A DNA stretch of 64,000 nucleotides from Hydractinia symbiolongicarpus (taxonomy: Eukaryota; Cnidaria; Hydrozoa; Anthoathecata; Hydractiniidae). Below are positions 10,440 through 26,100 of the stretch, in pieces; position 1 is the stretch's first letter, and each line of letters opens with the position of its first letter. The translations under genes were made by a program, and so were the position numbers. The notes beneath the pieces were generated by a model. The model had not been told where the DNA came from. It did not search any database and saw only the letters and a list, made by a program, of their open reading frames with translations. The stretch is taken from the NCBI RefSeq assembly GCF_029227915.1, contig NC_079883.1, positions 27,342,001-27,406,000 of the forward strand, written 5' to 3'.

Positions 10440-12010
10440 GAAAATGTGAAAAGCTAGCTAATTCTTATCAGCAAGGAGAAACTTAATTGAAGTATAGTTT
10501 GCAGTTCGGCGTTGCTCCATATGTAAAAGATGATTTGATTCAAGATTTCAGTGATCGTCCTTTCACCTTTAAATTCGATGAAACCACTACTTCTAAAATG
10601 CAGAAGCAATGTGATGGGCATGTACAGTGTTGGTCAAAAAGAATTACCCAGGCTGTTAATTCCGACTGTGGTTCATTGTTTGTTGGACATTGTACAAATT
10701 AACATCTTTTACATCATTTTCAAATGCTTAGCATTGACATGGGATGGAACCCGTCCTACTTCTTACATTTGGAAATGGATGGTCCGAATGTGAATCTCAC
10801 ATTTGCTAACTCAGTTAAAAAATGAGATTGATACATCGTTTTAGATATTGGCACTTGCCCGTTACATCATGTGCATAATACATTTGCAAAAGGCTTGCTG
10901 AAACTAGATTTTATTATTAACCAGTTGATGTTAACAGGTTTTTCAAACTCTCGATTGCTAGAAGAGAAGACTATGCTAGTTTGGAGGAAATTACAGTCAT
11001 AGGGTATTTTTTTTAAATGTCTACCAAAGCAACAAGTCTTTAAAGGCAAAAATGGTATCCAAAAAAAGTAAGCGCTATAAACGAATCAAAGGTGAAGAAT
11101 GATACGGCGAAACCATTTTTATCATTCATATCATTAACAGCACAACTTTTTGAAACCATTCTGTTGTTGTTTCAGGCAGATGAACTTCTTATACATTTTT
11201 TGTATCCTACCATGGGAAATCTTCTCAGCAACCTTATGGGTAAGTGTTTTCGTAAGAAAATATAGAAATGTCAGTGATGTGGAATTGATGTTGGGACAAA
11301 AACCAAAATGTTGCTTTTAGATCAGGACTCTTCCCCGAAATGACAAAAGATCTTTCAAGAAGAATTGCTTGATGTTCTATGCAGTATCAGTGAATTACTT
11401 ACAGAAAAATCGGCCATGCAATGTTTAATTGATAAAACACGCATAGCTAATGCCTTAGCCCAAAAGAAATCAACCCAGTTCCACCAGTGCTCTTTCAAAC
11501 ATTTGCCTTAAGTTAGGTCGTGTTTTGTAAAAAAAAGCATATGAAGTATTTGGTTTACCTCAAGTTTCACATGAGCGGTATTACAAACGTATTGGTAACT
11601 ACTAAAGTCAAATTGGAACACTGAAGGAAATATTTCTGGACGCCTCAAATATCCTCAGCCTTCGCATTACCACAGTGTTCTATATCAGTTATGGAAATAG
11701 TGCACCGGGAAGGCTTTCCTTGAATAGACTTCTTCTGTCCGTTTACGTCAGTTCCAGAAGTAACGATGCTATTGTTGCTTTGAGGCTCATACAGATTATC
11801 TCTCCCAAATTGGAGGCGTCTATATTTCTGTAACAGATGAAACAATTTCAGAAGGGAATTTGCGGATGCAAGAACATCTAACTAAACCAAGATATCGACG
11901 GTTAGAATTGCAGAAAGGGCAATCCTTAATTGATATGAGATTTACGCGAAAGAGAAACCTTAAAGTAAAAGTTCAGGCACCTAAAAAGTCGGAGACAAAT
12001 TGTCAAAGAA
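10440..12010 (+). pseudogene. Decayed hAT-like transposase
   Basis: Fragments in all three plus frames line up with a family of animal hAT-like transposases. In order: 'FGVAPYVKDDLIQDF', 'FTFKFDETTTSKMQKQCDG' and 'GSLFVGHCT' at 10487-10702; 'LEMDGPNVNLTFANSV' near 10770; 'IGTCPLHHVHNTFAKGLLKL' near 10850; 'FLYPTMGNLLSNLM' near 11200; and a C-terminal 'FLSVNRLLLSVYVSSRSND' block near 11720. Stops and frameshifts separate the pieces, so nothing is translated as one protein. I cannot place the terminal repeats. The superfamily name is from remembered family motifs; the 'DGPNVN' and 'LH.VH' blocks are the best evidence. Confidence 0.65.
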
Positions 12011-13226
12011 ATAATTATAAACCTTTGATTGTATGAACTATTTTTTTGTATGATAATCTGTCTTTCTAGTAACTAAGTTTTGTTTTTGCTAAAAACATCA
12101 AAGTCTGTGTCTTAATCAGATTCATCAGGGGATTTTCATTCTCAGGACATGGATAAGAATTCAATGACTAATGAATATTAACTTCTGTGTCTCGAACAAT
12201 CTCAGCGAAAGTAAAAATCATTTCTGTTATTAAGATGATGTATGCACAAAGTGCGGGCGGGGTGAATGTGACTTATCCCAAAATTTTTGCTAACTTTTTA
12301 AAAAATTGAATTTCGCAAACAATGCAATTGACAAAATTTGCAGGAACATATTTTTGCTAACGGCTACAGTGGTAATTAAACCATTTCGCAAAAAGCCGAA
12401 AAAAAATCGCGACATTGCGAAATTTAATTTAAGAAATGATTCAGATACCTGTAGTTGATTAATTTACAAAATATTTCCGCGATGTCCAAATATTTACAAA
12501 TGCATAAATCAGAAGATATTTTGCAAATTTTTATTTTCCCGATTAATTATTATCGCCAATCTACTTGTGCATTTTCGCATTCTATTTACTTTTTATTTTA
12601 TTTTTTTTACTTTTAGGCTCTTTTTTGAGATTAGGTAAAAGAGGTCATCCATGAGCGACTTTTGCAATCTAGGAGGGGGATAGTGTTAGCAAAAATGGAG
12701 ACAAAAGCGGGTAGGGGTAGGAAGACTGTTAAGCCGTGAGCAGACTTCAGGCTTTGTCATGTAGTTATACAACTCTGTTAACCATTCGGCGTGAAGTGGT
12801 TTCAGCATTGTTAATTGGAGCTTGACGTATACTTCCTCGATTTCGACAGGGGTGCAGCAGAACAGATAAGTGCACTCTTTTCTGGCTCTTTGTACAACTG
12901 GGTGACCATTTCTTCGTGTCCTTTCAGTAAGTTTTTGCTTAACAATGTCCCAGGCATTGTCACTTCAAACACGCAGGGTATTTCCAAGCCACCAGGGCTG
13001 TTCATTAACGCGAATTTTCAAAATTCGCATTAATTTAATGAAGTCTTAAAAAGCGTGGCTGTAAATAATTCATTAAATCTTAGAGGTTTCATATATACAA
13101 TTCATCAGCAGTTGGTGATAAGCTTGTTTGGTTGGACTCCGGTTTGGTTAATGATACAAAATGTGTCACCTGTGATAGAGCTGAAGAGATGGGTGCATCA
13201 TATAGAAAACTTGATAGTAACACCTT
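12011..13226. other. Intergenic, remnants only
   Basis: AT-rich sequence with several TTTCGCAAA-type motifs between about 12290 and 12430, which recur elsewhere in the window and suggest an old short interspersed repeat. A 64-residue minus-strand frame (13005-12811) contains 'GGLEIPCVFEV'. This weakly resembles the end of the HIRAN-type module seen in the Tigger element but is too short to call. Confidence 0.35.
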
Positions 13227-13550
13227 CTACTCATAAGGAAAAGTTAGATCACTACCTTCCAAATCTTGTACTCGTGAGTCACTATCCATGATGAAAACAT
13301 ACGATAGATCCCCTGACATTATTCGTAAGGTTAGTTCTTGTTGTGGAGAAAAAGTCAGAAAGATAGGTTGAGAATTATTTCCACTACGACATGTAATCCC
13401 ACCCGTTATTAAAAGCCGGTGTAATGAGATCTGTTGATAATCAAAAATGAAATCATTCACTCTTCCCAATACCCGACCAATACACGAACCGGATTTAACA
13501 AAAGTTCCAGATAGTACAACATCATAGTGGGTATTGCAGTTGAAAGACAT
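13227..13550 (-). CDS. Unrecognised 107-residue ORF
   Basis: An ATG-started frame of 107 codons without a family I recognise. It contains 'SGTFVKSGSCIGRVLGRV' and has no signal peptide, membrane segment or low-complexity bias. Overlapping plus-strand frames are similar in length. It may be a fragment of a decayed mobile element, since both flanks hold such remains, or a chance frame. Low confidence that it is a gene. Confidence 0.15.
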   Translation of the reverse strand: MSFNCNTHYDVVLSGTFVKSGSCIGRVLGRVNDFIFDYQQISLHRLLITGGITCRSGNNSQPIFLTFSPQQELTLRIMSGDLSYVFIMDSDSRVQDLEGSDLTFPYE

Positions 13551-15452
13551 TCAGTAAAAACTTCAAAAGGTTTATATACTTAAAGATCGATATTGTATAC
13601 TAGCAAAGTGGCAGAACTTGTACAAATTAATAAAACCAAGCAGGGAAAAATCGAGCTACAAAAATGAAAATATTTGTTAGCTATCTTTTCAAAAAAAATG
13701 GAGTTAAATGTCTTCGAACTGTTGTTTGCGTAAGTGACGCTGATAAAATCACTGTAAAAATTGCAATAGATATTGGCGAGTCAAAGGCTGTCACGAGTAA
13801 TCCAAATGCGATGCGCTTCGCTTTTTCATACATCATTTTTACGACAATACAGAATGATAACAAAGAAGGCGAAGGATCAACAAGTGTGCTACAATATGTA
13901 ACAATTTGCCCATAAATGCAATGATATTCTAAGATACTCTACTGATAAGCAATGATGTTAAGGTACTTATTCTTTGTACATACATTTATTGGGTGTTATA
14001 TTAAATCATCAATTTTCGATTTCGCACTATAACCACTATCTTCCAGGGCAGCATTTTATCGCGTACCACGCGAATATCAACAGGTAAGTGTGTGGAAAAC
14101 TCAAGCCAAACTGATTTGTCATTTAATATTTCACAGGTTGTGATATAGCCTTGTTTTTTTATTCTTTTTTTTTAGTGAACTTTTTTTCATAATATGGTGC
14201 TATTAATTCAATTTTAAGATGTTGTGCTGTCCCCCTTTCAGTAGTGGAATGTGATATTATAGATATTATGATTACCTTTACTATTCATCATCAGGTGTGG
14301 TTGTAATGCAACAACAGATAGTCTTGCCGTAAAGCTGAATATAATGGGTCATCAAGAGTGCAATGATGCAATGTGCACCAATGTAGTGATCAATGACTCG
14401 GGGGAGCATTCTGAGCGAAATAAGGAAATATTTTCCGAGAGTGCTAGAAAATTACGATGTAACGAGAAAATTCCACGAGTCTGACAAAGTTGCTCGACTT
14501 ACCGAGATATCCGTTAAGGAATCGGGTAAAAAGTTCGAGTAAATCATAGCGATATCTCTATGGAGTAATTAAGAGTAAACCGTAGGTAAACAGTAAGAAG
14601 TTTCTTGGTAAAATACTTAGCTAGTAATTCATCATCAATTTTGGTCAATCGAAACCTTATTCCGTGAAATCTTTTTTAACGCAAAGTATACTTATACGAA
14701 AGAGACTTACAGACAGATCACGAGCTGCTGACAATGAGCGTTCCTTCCATAAGAGCTGGATAGGTTTCGTGAAATGTTTAAGTAAAAGGAGATGGTTAAG
14801 ATTTTGTACATCTTCAATAGCTTCATTCATGAAAAAGTTATGAATGGAATGTAAAATTCCTGTAACAGCGGTGACTTTGGTACTACAAGTTTCTTCCCTT
14901 AATGTACTAGTCAGAAAGAAACTGAAAGGACACTTTTAACACGTTGGAAACGTACGGCTTTAATGAAATGGATGCTAAGATTTGGATGCAAATTGCATGT
15001 TGTTTTCTACCTAGAAGATCCACATAAAACAAATTAAACATTAAACAGTATATTCTGCCATTACTCTCATTTTACAACATAGAACTGTTCATCATAAACC
15101 ACCATTTTTAATTACAGTGGGACGGGTAATATTTACAAGGTAGTGGTGGCTTTTCATCAGTACGACGATTGTTTATGCCTTAGCTTATTCAGCAACACGC
15201 CAACGACACATCTTCACGGATGCTAACTTAATGTCTTTTACAAGAGAAAATCATTAACATTATATAAACAAAAAACTAAAAAATGATATACTCCCAAATA
15301 CGTTTTTGCACAGCTTTTTTGTACTTAATATTTTCGTTTTTGTTGATATTAACGCTATTGATTTTCTAATGCTTTTTAGCCAGACGTTTGGAATTCTGAA
15401 CTTGAGTTTTTGTATAGTACTTCCTTCAAGATAGGTTAAGGATTCATAAAGG
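13551..15452. other. Intergenic and probable ANP32 3' region
   Basis: No recognised gene. The part just below 15453 is the 3' flank of the minus-strand ANP32 gene. The rest shows only short frames, the longest being 83 codons on the plus strand at 13664-13915 with no recognisable features. Confidence 0.4.
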
Positions 15453-18386
<2,934 letters not shown>

Positions 18387-19917
18387 ATTAAGGAGTTACT
18401 AAGGTACGTCCCTAAAATGTACCACAACACAACAACCTAATCAGATTCCACGATGTAAAATCGCAAGATGAATAACTACGGTAGCAGGCAATCTTTCAAA
18501 ACGGCTCAGAAAACTAAAAAAAATAATGATTTATTTCTTAAAGACACCCAACATTTCTAAACAACTAGTAAAAATAGCAAAAACCTTTAACGTCTAAAAA
18601 TACACAATTTAAAAAAATATTTTAAAAAGATAATAAGAACCTATTGTAATTTGGTAAATCTTGTTCCATGTACCGCTACTTAAATTTCAGGTTTTCCTTT
18701 CAAACGATGGGCCAACTTGGTAAATAAATACGCGGGCATGAGAAGAAAGCAAATTTAGGAATTAATTAATTTCAAAAATTTAATTTATGCTAATGATACA
18801 CATGACCGATATATCACCTAAACGGCAGAAGGGAAATGTTCACGTGACAATATAGTGTACTTAACGCGGCCTCAAATGAAATTTATACGCATGTTTAAAA
18901 TATTGAACATAAAAATAATAAAAATTTACGAATAATTAAAATACGCAAAATTATGTTAATTTATGTCAAAACAACATAAAAAATGGATACCGAAATATAC
19001 TCAACAAGAAAATTATATAATACCTAAGTCGCTGTCTTTCCAAATTTTTCTGTACACATCTTCTTATTTCTTTGGATACAGTTCTCTGAATTGCATTATA
19101 GCAAGTAAGGTAAAAGTTCTACATAAGTATCACGACTTGCAGCGCCTTTCTACATATTGTTCGCCTGCTGGCTGTTACATTCACACATTCACGACGAGTA
19201 TTATAGCTTAAAACAACCATAACGTAATGATTACAACGGATATTAAACCAAAATTACAGAAGATCAGTAACTAAAGTTAATTTCGAAAGGGAAGCTAAGT
19301 CTTGGTGCTTTATAAGAAGGATTTCAGCACAACGGTTAAATTGAAAATCATAGTCTACAACTACCGTTCCTACTTCGCTCAAATCCAATATGGCGAATAT
19401 TTAAATGCTTCATCTCCGCCAATAGTTCCATTCACCTGGCCTCGTTTCCATGATGTGAAATAATTTGCTCTTCCGGAGTTCGAAAAGCGCCTGGATAAAT
19501 CAGCCTTCTTCGGATTTTAAGTCTGGTTTGACCAACAAAAAAAATATAAAGCTAAGTTTTACATTTTTGCCACTTGTGTGAAAAATTCATTATCCGGGGT
19601 TTCAGCGTTACGGCCCATTTTAAACTACAAAATTTAAATTAAATAAATACACACAGTTGATTAATTTTCACAAAGACTTATTTTCGCAAAGTTTAATTTT
19701 CGAGAATCAGTCATGTTGAGGCAAAGAACTTTTTCACGAATAGACAATTCGAAAACACTTGCGAAGAATTATTTTTTAAGGCCGGGGCGAATGCATCCAG
19801 CATTTCATTCAGCATTTTGATTTGAATGTTGGATAAATGTTGGATGAAAATTTGAATCAAACCAGAATTAAAAATAGAAATAGAAATAAAACGTGGAACA
19901 TTTTCACGATAGGTGGT
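18387..19917. other. Upstream of ANP32; no further gene seen
   Basis: Holds the presumed ANP32 promoter. On the minus strand a TTTTAG acceptor-like site lies about 25 bases before the ATG. From about 19550 to 19740 several TTCGCAAA/TTTTCACAAA motifs hint at an old short repeat. The longest frame (18963-19211, plus) is unrecognised. Confidence 0.4.
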
Positions 19918-20540
19918 ATAAGGAGGCTCTTTCTCTTTGTGAAAAAGTAGGAATTGTGGAGGAGAAGAAGAGGACTGTTGGAATGCAAACCACAATAGAT
20001 AATCATCCTTCTTTATCAACTTCTGATTACTATAAAGATCAGTTACTTATTCCCTTTTAGACCATTCAAATGATGAAATGAAAAATCGTTTTCAACCGTT
20101 TTTTCTAAATACCTTAATGGCCAAAAATCGTTTCTTTATTTCTGGAAGTAAAACAAACTGTTTTTGTGTCTTTTTGTGTCTTTTTACGAAGATGACCTTC
20201 CAAATACACTTGGGCTTAATGCCGAATTAGAAATTTGGGAGAAGTATTGGATTGATTTTAAAGGAAATAGACCACAAACTATTGTTCAAACGTTGAAGGT
20301 TATCAATCTAAATATCTTTGTTAATTTGCATGTGGCCCTAAGAATTTTAGCCACTATTCCTGTCACCACATGTGAATGTGAGCACTCTTTTTCTGCTATG
20401 AGGAAACTTAAAAATTATACTCGTACTAATATGGTATCTGATGTTTCAATGTTTCGAAAAGATTCGAAGATCGTTAGAATTATCCACACGCTCTTGATGC
20501 GATCGATGGTAAGCCACGTAAGGATTTAAAAGCCAATAAA
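19918..20540 (+). pseudogene. hAT transposase remnant with C-terminal dimerisation domain
   Basis: Broken frames encode the second half of a hAT transposase. First comes 'VGMQTTIDNHPSLSTSDYY' near 19980-20030, then 'LDHSNDEMKNRF' near 20060. The conserved dimerisation region at 20320-20420 follows, with 'ILATIPVTTCECEHSFSAMR' and 'KLKNYTRTNM' as expected for hAT. Stops at about 20060 and 20135 and frameshifts show it is dead. The N-terminal zinc finger and the catalytic core are not visible. A minus-strand frame over 19711-20019 is only its shadow. Confidence 0.8.
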
Positions 20541-20639
20541 AATGAAGGATCCTTCTACTATAATTGCAAACATACGCACTCTATAATTTTGATGGCTATT
20601 GCTGTGTCAAACTACGAATGTTTGTACGCTGATTAAGTT

Positions 20640-21222
20640 CGAACGAAAGAGTCAATGATTCAGGCATTTGTAACAAAACGCTTTGCTTCAAGGTATTTTA
20701 AACGGAACAGTTGGGCTTCCAGCTGACAGAAAGTTTACGAATGACGCAAATGTGCCATATGTTTTTCTGGGGATGATGCCTTTCGCTCTAAAAGAATTTA
20801 TGATGAAGCCTTTTCTTCAACCAGATTTGAACGAAGAAAGGAAAATTTATAATTACAGACATTGTAGGGCTCGTAGAATTTCAGAAATTTTTTTCGGGCT
20901 AACAGATGGAGAATTTTTTTTAGTATTATCAATCTTGAGCCGGAATACGTGGAAGATTGCATTCTTACCGCACTTACCCTCCAACAACATGTTGATTAAA
21001 AGCCAATGTATATCGTCCATATTTATTTGTTGATACCATTTATGGAAGATGGAGAAATTGCAGAGGGAATATGGCGTGAAAAACACCTACTAAATCGCTC
21101 TATTCTGTAGAAGTTCCTCGACATCGACACAGTGCTTCTTTACACGCCAAAGCATCAGTAGGGAAACCTTTATGGACTTTTTTGTAAATGATGGGGCAGT
21201 TGAGTGGCAGTATTGCTAATTA
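20640..21222 (+). pseudogene. PIF/Harbinger nuclease remnant
   Basis: The frame at 20683-20880 carries the DDE_4-type nuclease end: 'VPYVFLGMMPFALKEFMMKP' and 'NEERKIYNYRHCRARRISE' match the conserved 'DDAFAL...LMKPF' and 'FNYRLSRARR' blocks of HARBI1-like nucleases. The Asp pair usual in 'DDAF' reads 'MMPF' here, so a catalytic residue is lost. After a frameshift, 'INLEPEYVEDCILTALTL' and finally 'FVNDGAVEWQYC' with a stop at 21222 match the known Harbinger C-terminus. The N-terminal half is gone. Confidence 0.8.
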
Positions 21223-21539
21223 AAAAATAGGGAAAGGATATGCATGACTTATATACTTCATTTTTTTGTTACTTGGTCTTTATAAAGAAAATATAAATTA
21301 CAAGAAAAAAACATAAATACAGCTAACTATTGTTTATCATTTTCATATAAGTTTGTCCTCCTTGTTCGGGTTGGGTATGATTAAAGGACGCTTAACCTTG
21401 ACCATGGGGGTTGTTATTAAAAGCAACTTGATCTACTGTACGTTGGTGGAAATTGGGAGCGAAAAAGGCGCAGGGCTGGGTTTGGTGAGCAGCGAAGACA
21501 AGGGTCGTTGCAAAGATTGACAATTGTATCCAAAAGTGT

Positions 21540-21810
21540 TTCTTTGCTCTCCCGCCTGTGTTAAATCTAATTACATTTCGGCTTCGAATTAAAACATCAG
21601 ATATACGTTTTCCCGATATTCGTCTGCTGCGTTTATTAAAATTTGATAATTGTTGTCTACATACTTTGCGAAGTTTAAAATCTTTTAAGCCAGTGGTTCT
21701 GAAGGAGAAGCTGCTTTGGATGTGATCGCATCTGAACATTTAGACAACAAGTCTAGCATCTTTTCAGTGATGGACTTTTTGGCGAACTGTGGTAGTCTCT
21801 CCCTCTTTCT
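21540..21810 (-). pseudogene. Possible second (MADF/Myb-like) ORF of the Harbinger element
   Basis: On the minus strand, broken frames give 'FAKKSITEKMLDLLSKCSDA', 'LNFAKYVDNNY' and an 'FEAEM' end. This pattern resembles the C-terminal part of the DNA-binding accessory protein that PIF/Harbinger elements encode beside the nuclease. Two in-frame stops are present. The position, some 320 bases beyond the nuclease remnant and in opposite orientation, fits that organisation. The similarity is weak and from memory; a 115-residue frame in another phase (21392-21739) is probably its shadow. Confidence 0.4.
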
Positions 21811-23183
21811 CTGTTGCCTCCTCAGGTAAACTTTTTCTTTTTAAAGTGTCTTTACTTTTACCAAGCACAATGGAGTTACTCATAATCAAGCCTTTCCTTT
21901 TTTCAATGTCAGAGAGGTTGTTTATTTTCGAAATACAGTAAATACATAAACATAATCCATCAGTCCTGGTTTAAGATAAAAGTATGCTTAAATTTTTATC
22001 ACTATTTGAAAAAATTATAGATGTCACCATAATCTCAAACTTTATCGATATTTTAAGTCCAAATTTTCAGGTTATTTAGGAGCTGTTAGGAAGTGCGGCC
22101 ACGCTAAATAGGCTGACTCGTTAAGGCTAAAGAAATTAACCAATCGGAATATAAAATTAGCTCTCTCAAACCGCTACAACGGGTTGGCTTGAGCAGTAGT
22201 GTCCTTTAAAATGCCGACAATTCGCATTTTTACTTGATACATGATCGAACAAATGTCGTGATAAGTATAATAATAACAGGACCAACAACAGAGTGTGTGT
22301 TACAACTTACGCTATATTATATATGTATATACAAACATATCTTTCTATTTAATATATTATTGCTTCTAAATAATTTAACTGACAAATCTGAAAGTGCAAA
22401 AAAGCTTTCGCATTACGGCGGACTTTCTCTATCTTAAACTTACAAGGGGCAAGGAAAATTTTAAGTTGGAGAAACTGAGAGAGTCCAATGTATTCTAAAT
22501 CGCAACGAAGACGTCGGCATGTAAAGAGGCATGAAATTTTAATGACAAAGAGAACAATGCATATCAATAAAATGGTTTCAAGTCACCATCTTTAAGAATA
22601 TACCAAATGATGATGCCAGTTTAAAAAAGTCATTTACCATAAACTTACAGCGTTCAGTTTTCTTCAACAGCTTCTTTTAAAGAAACTGCTAGTTTAAAAA
22701 AGTTATTTATTCTGAACGAAGGCTAACGAAGTCTAAAAATTTTAATCTCTTCTTAACAGCTTTTAATTTTCTTCAACAGCCTTTTATACTCAGCAAAATT
22801 AAATCTCCTGAAATCCGTTTCTAGTTAAAATATTCTTTACTTACTTATCGTATTTAAGCGGCATAATAATCAGCAATGCAAAACCTAATCCTTCAATATT
22901 TCTCGACAACGAAAGAATTTTTTAAGAATTTCTTGTCTTTTCCCGCTTCTCCAGACCACTTAAGAAAACGCTAAAGAACAGGAAATTTATACAATAAGAT
23001 CTAAAATATTTTATCAATTCCAACTTTAATGAGGAGGATGTCTTCTATTTAAAAGGCTGACAAAAACAACAACAGATCACGTGACCTAAGCGATTAGGAT
23101 TGCTTGTCTGTGCGTTACCACCATAGCGAGTGAAACGAATGTTTTCTCTTTTTCCTTCTAACTCAATCCACAAAAACAACATA
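21811..23183. other. Intergenic; 3' flank of the metal transporter
   Basis: No gene recognised. The stretch includes the downstream flank of the minus-strand transporter gene. A repeated 'TAAAAAAGT...CTTCAACAGC' motif occurs about three times between 22610 and 22790, a short degenerate tandem repeat. Confidence 0.4.
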
Positions 23184-26100
23184 TTACGTCTTAACTTCAA
23201 TAGGTTGAGTCTTAGTTGCGTCATTGTCTTTCGAACTTTGTGATCTGAAGATATGAATAGGTTTGTGTTCTTTCGCAGGATCATGGAGACATTCATAATC
23301 AAGATGAACAAAAGCTCTCTCGACACGATCGACGTTTTCAATTTTTAATTGCAGTGATTCGCCAATATCGTGCGCTTTATCGAGCGACATATGACGCGGT
23401 AAAACGATATGCACCTAAATAAAGATGCAACGCATAATGGAAGAAGTGGGAGATAATCCGCCTCTCAAACTGCGTAACAAAATCAAGCAAAATATCGCCT
23501 GATCAGTTGCACTCATTCTGATGAAACAGACAATACTTTTAATCACTACAATCATCTTGAAAAAATTTTGGAATAAATGCTTAATTTCAAAAAACATACC
23601 TACAAGCAATGATTTGCAGCATTTGAATATTATACTGACGCACTTTAAACTTGTAGGTTCGCTTGTAAATGTTTACAACAGACTTAGGGCTCTGGATCTT
23701 AGGTTATTTGGTTAGACCCAATACTTTAAATAAATAATAATCTTGTGATAATTCTTGCTGACACCACATTGCTTATTTTCTAGATTTCCAAGGCTTTGCG
23801 GCTCGTCGCGCGTGAATTGTTCCACAACGCAGACATCGCAGAAATTGTTGCTAACGCATTTTTATCGCATCTTACCCATCCGAAACCTCTGCCAAAGGAG
23901 AATTGTCGTATACTTTTCGGGTACAGAACATTTGCAAGGCGATACTGTTTTGTCATTTCAAAAAATGGCCAAAAAAAACTGCCATTTTCAGAATTTATGA
24001 ACTTGATTGTAGTTTACTTTTTCGAATAGGAGATAGCAATTTTCGCGAAAGTAGAACTGGAGAAAAAATATTTCTAAGTGCCTTTTATCATTTCATCTCT
24101 TCAGATGATTTGTAAATGAGTTACTAGTATCAACAGTATTTTCAAAGTAAAAAAAAAATCGTTTTCCAAATGACTTTTAATCCATTCCCTATTTTTCTTT
24201 GCTGATTGTTTTTTCCAAATTGCCACTCTTTTCGCTCATCGGGAAGGTTTATTACAAACAAAATGACTGGTTTCCATTCTCAAAAGTTTGCTCCAAAAAA
24301 TCTTTCAAATTTTCTTCCTTACTAATTTTTTCCTTTGTAATGGAAAAAGAACTTCTTATTCATGAGGAGTTTACACAACAAAATTATCCGAAATTTCCAT
24401 GACCTTGTGACGCAATCTTTTTCAAACTTTTTCAGATCAATGGCTACCCTGTCCTTTCTACCCATGCAAAGTTAGCGAAATTTTTAAAACGTTTTAGTTA
24501 CCTCCACAAGATAGTTGACTCCGATACTAGCAGCTTTCACTGTATCAACTGCTATTATATGAGGCGAATGTTGAAGACAAATCCAAGTGATGATTTGCAG
24601 AAACCACGACGGTGCTGTGTGCCCTACCAAGCTTCGTATTTGTTCTATAATAGAAATTACACCCTAGGTTTAGACGGTGTTTCCTGAGTTTTGGCCTCAA
24701 GAAAATACATTATTTTTCTACGGACTGATCCAAAATACAAATGTTTTTTTTAAAAAACATAGGCATGCACAGTGCAAAAAAAAAAAAAAACACCAGAAAA
24801 AGCACATGAAAGTAAGAAATTTACTACAAACATTTCAAAAAAATACAACTGGGTTTCTTCTTTTACAACATTTTCCAGGTTTTTTCCGTCCATCTAAAAT
24901 GTGACAAACATACTGCAATGCCCACTAAGTATAAACTCTTTATTCTCCTGACATTTTTGACTGAAATTTATTAAATTTCTCTCATTTTTACCAGCTATTT
25001 TTAGGAAAAATTTCTTCAATTATACACACTGACTAAAAAATTAATTTCCAATCTTAAGAGACCCAAAATTCAATCCATGATCCATTCAACAGTCCTGATT
25101 GGTCATTCAAACCTAGAATTCCTGAAATTTTCCTAACATATCAAATAAAATGCTGATATTCTTGACTTTGTCATGACATTTTAACAGTTCCAGAGAATAC
25201 AGACAGAGCACGCCTGGAATTTAAAACATGACTAAGCTAAGAAATTAAATTCCCGCAAAATTTATAAATTTCGCGAAATTTATTCCTAACAAATTAAATT
25301 TCGAGAATTTAAGGCTGTAATGTAATTATTAGATTAGTATGATTTATGATTTTTTTTGAAACTATTAATCTTATCAAACTGTTTATGAAAATATCTTGCA
25401 GGGGTTTGAATTAGCAGTTTACAATTCAGGATATGAGAAACGAAATGCCTTCTTTGTGAACCAGTCTATGAAGAAAATGTTAAAACAGCAAATCCTTTTT
25501 TTTTTAACTCATCCAGGACGGGCAAAGTGGTATACAATGGTACAGTTAAAAATACGGTTCGACGTTACTAACTTGCTCCTTCACGCCACCAATTTACGAA
25601 GATGTAAATACTTATAAGTATTGCTCCAATTGGATCTGTATACTGCCATTCATAAGAACCTGAAATCATAAAAGAAAAAATAGATTGTTAATGCCTCTTT
25701 TTTTTATCCAAAAATCAACGTGTAAATTTATTTGGTACCAATGAGTCTGCAGGAACTTAAAAAATACAGGTTAAGTATTACAGCAAACAACTTACCAATT
25801 GCACTGAACACCAATGCCAACGAATTCGACAGAACATCATTCCGATGGTCAAGTGCCAACACTTGCGTGGAGGGAGACTTCAAAGAACGACAGTAGAGAT
25901 ATAAACCAAATTTCACAACAACGGTAACTTCAAAAAAAAAGAAAGCATTTAAGTGGTGTTTTAATTCTTGTTTATTAAGATATTTTTTGCAATCTTGTGT
26001 ATCAACACAGTTTCAATGTTTACATAAAAACAGTGCAATAGCAAACCTTACTTACATACAACAATACTGATGGATACTACTGATAAGTCAATAGATATAT

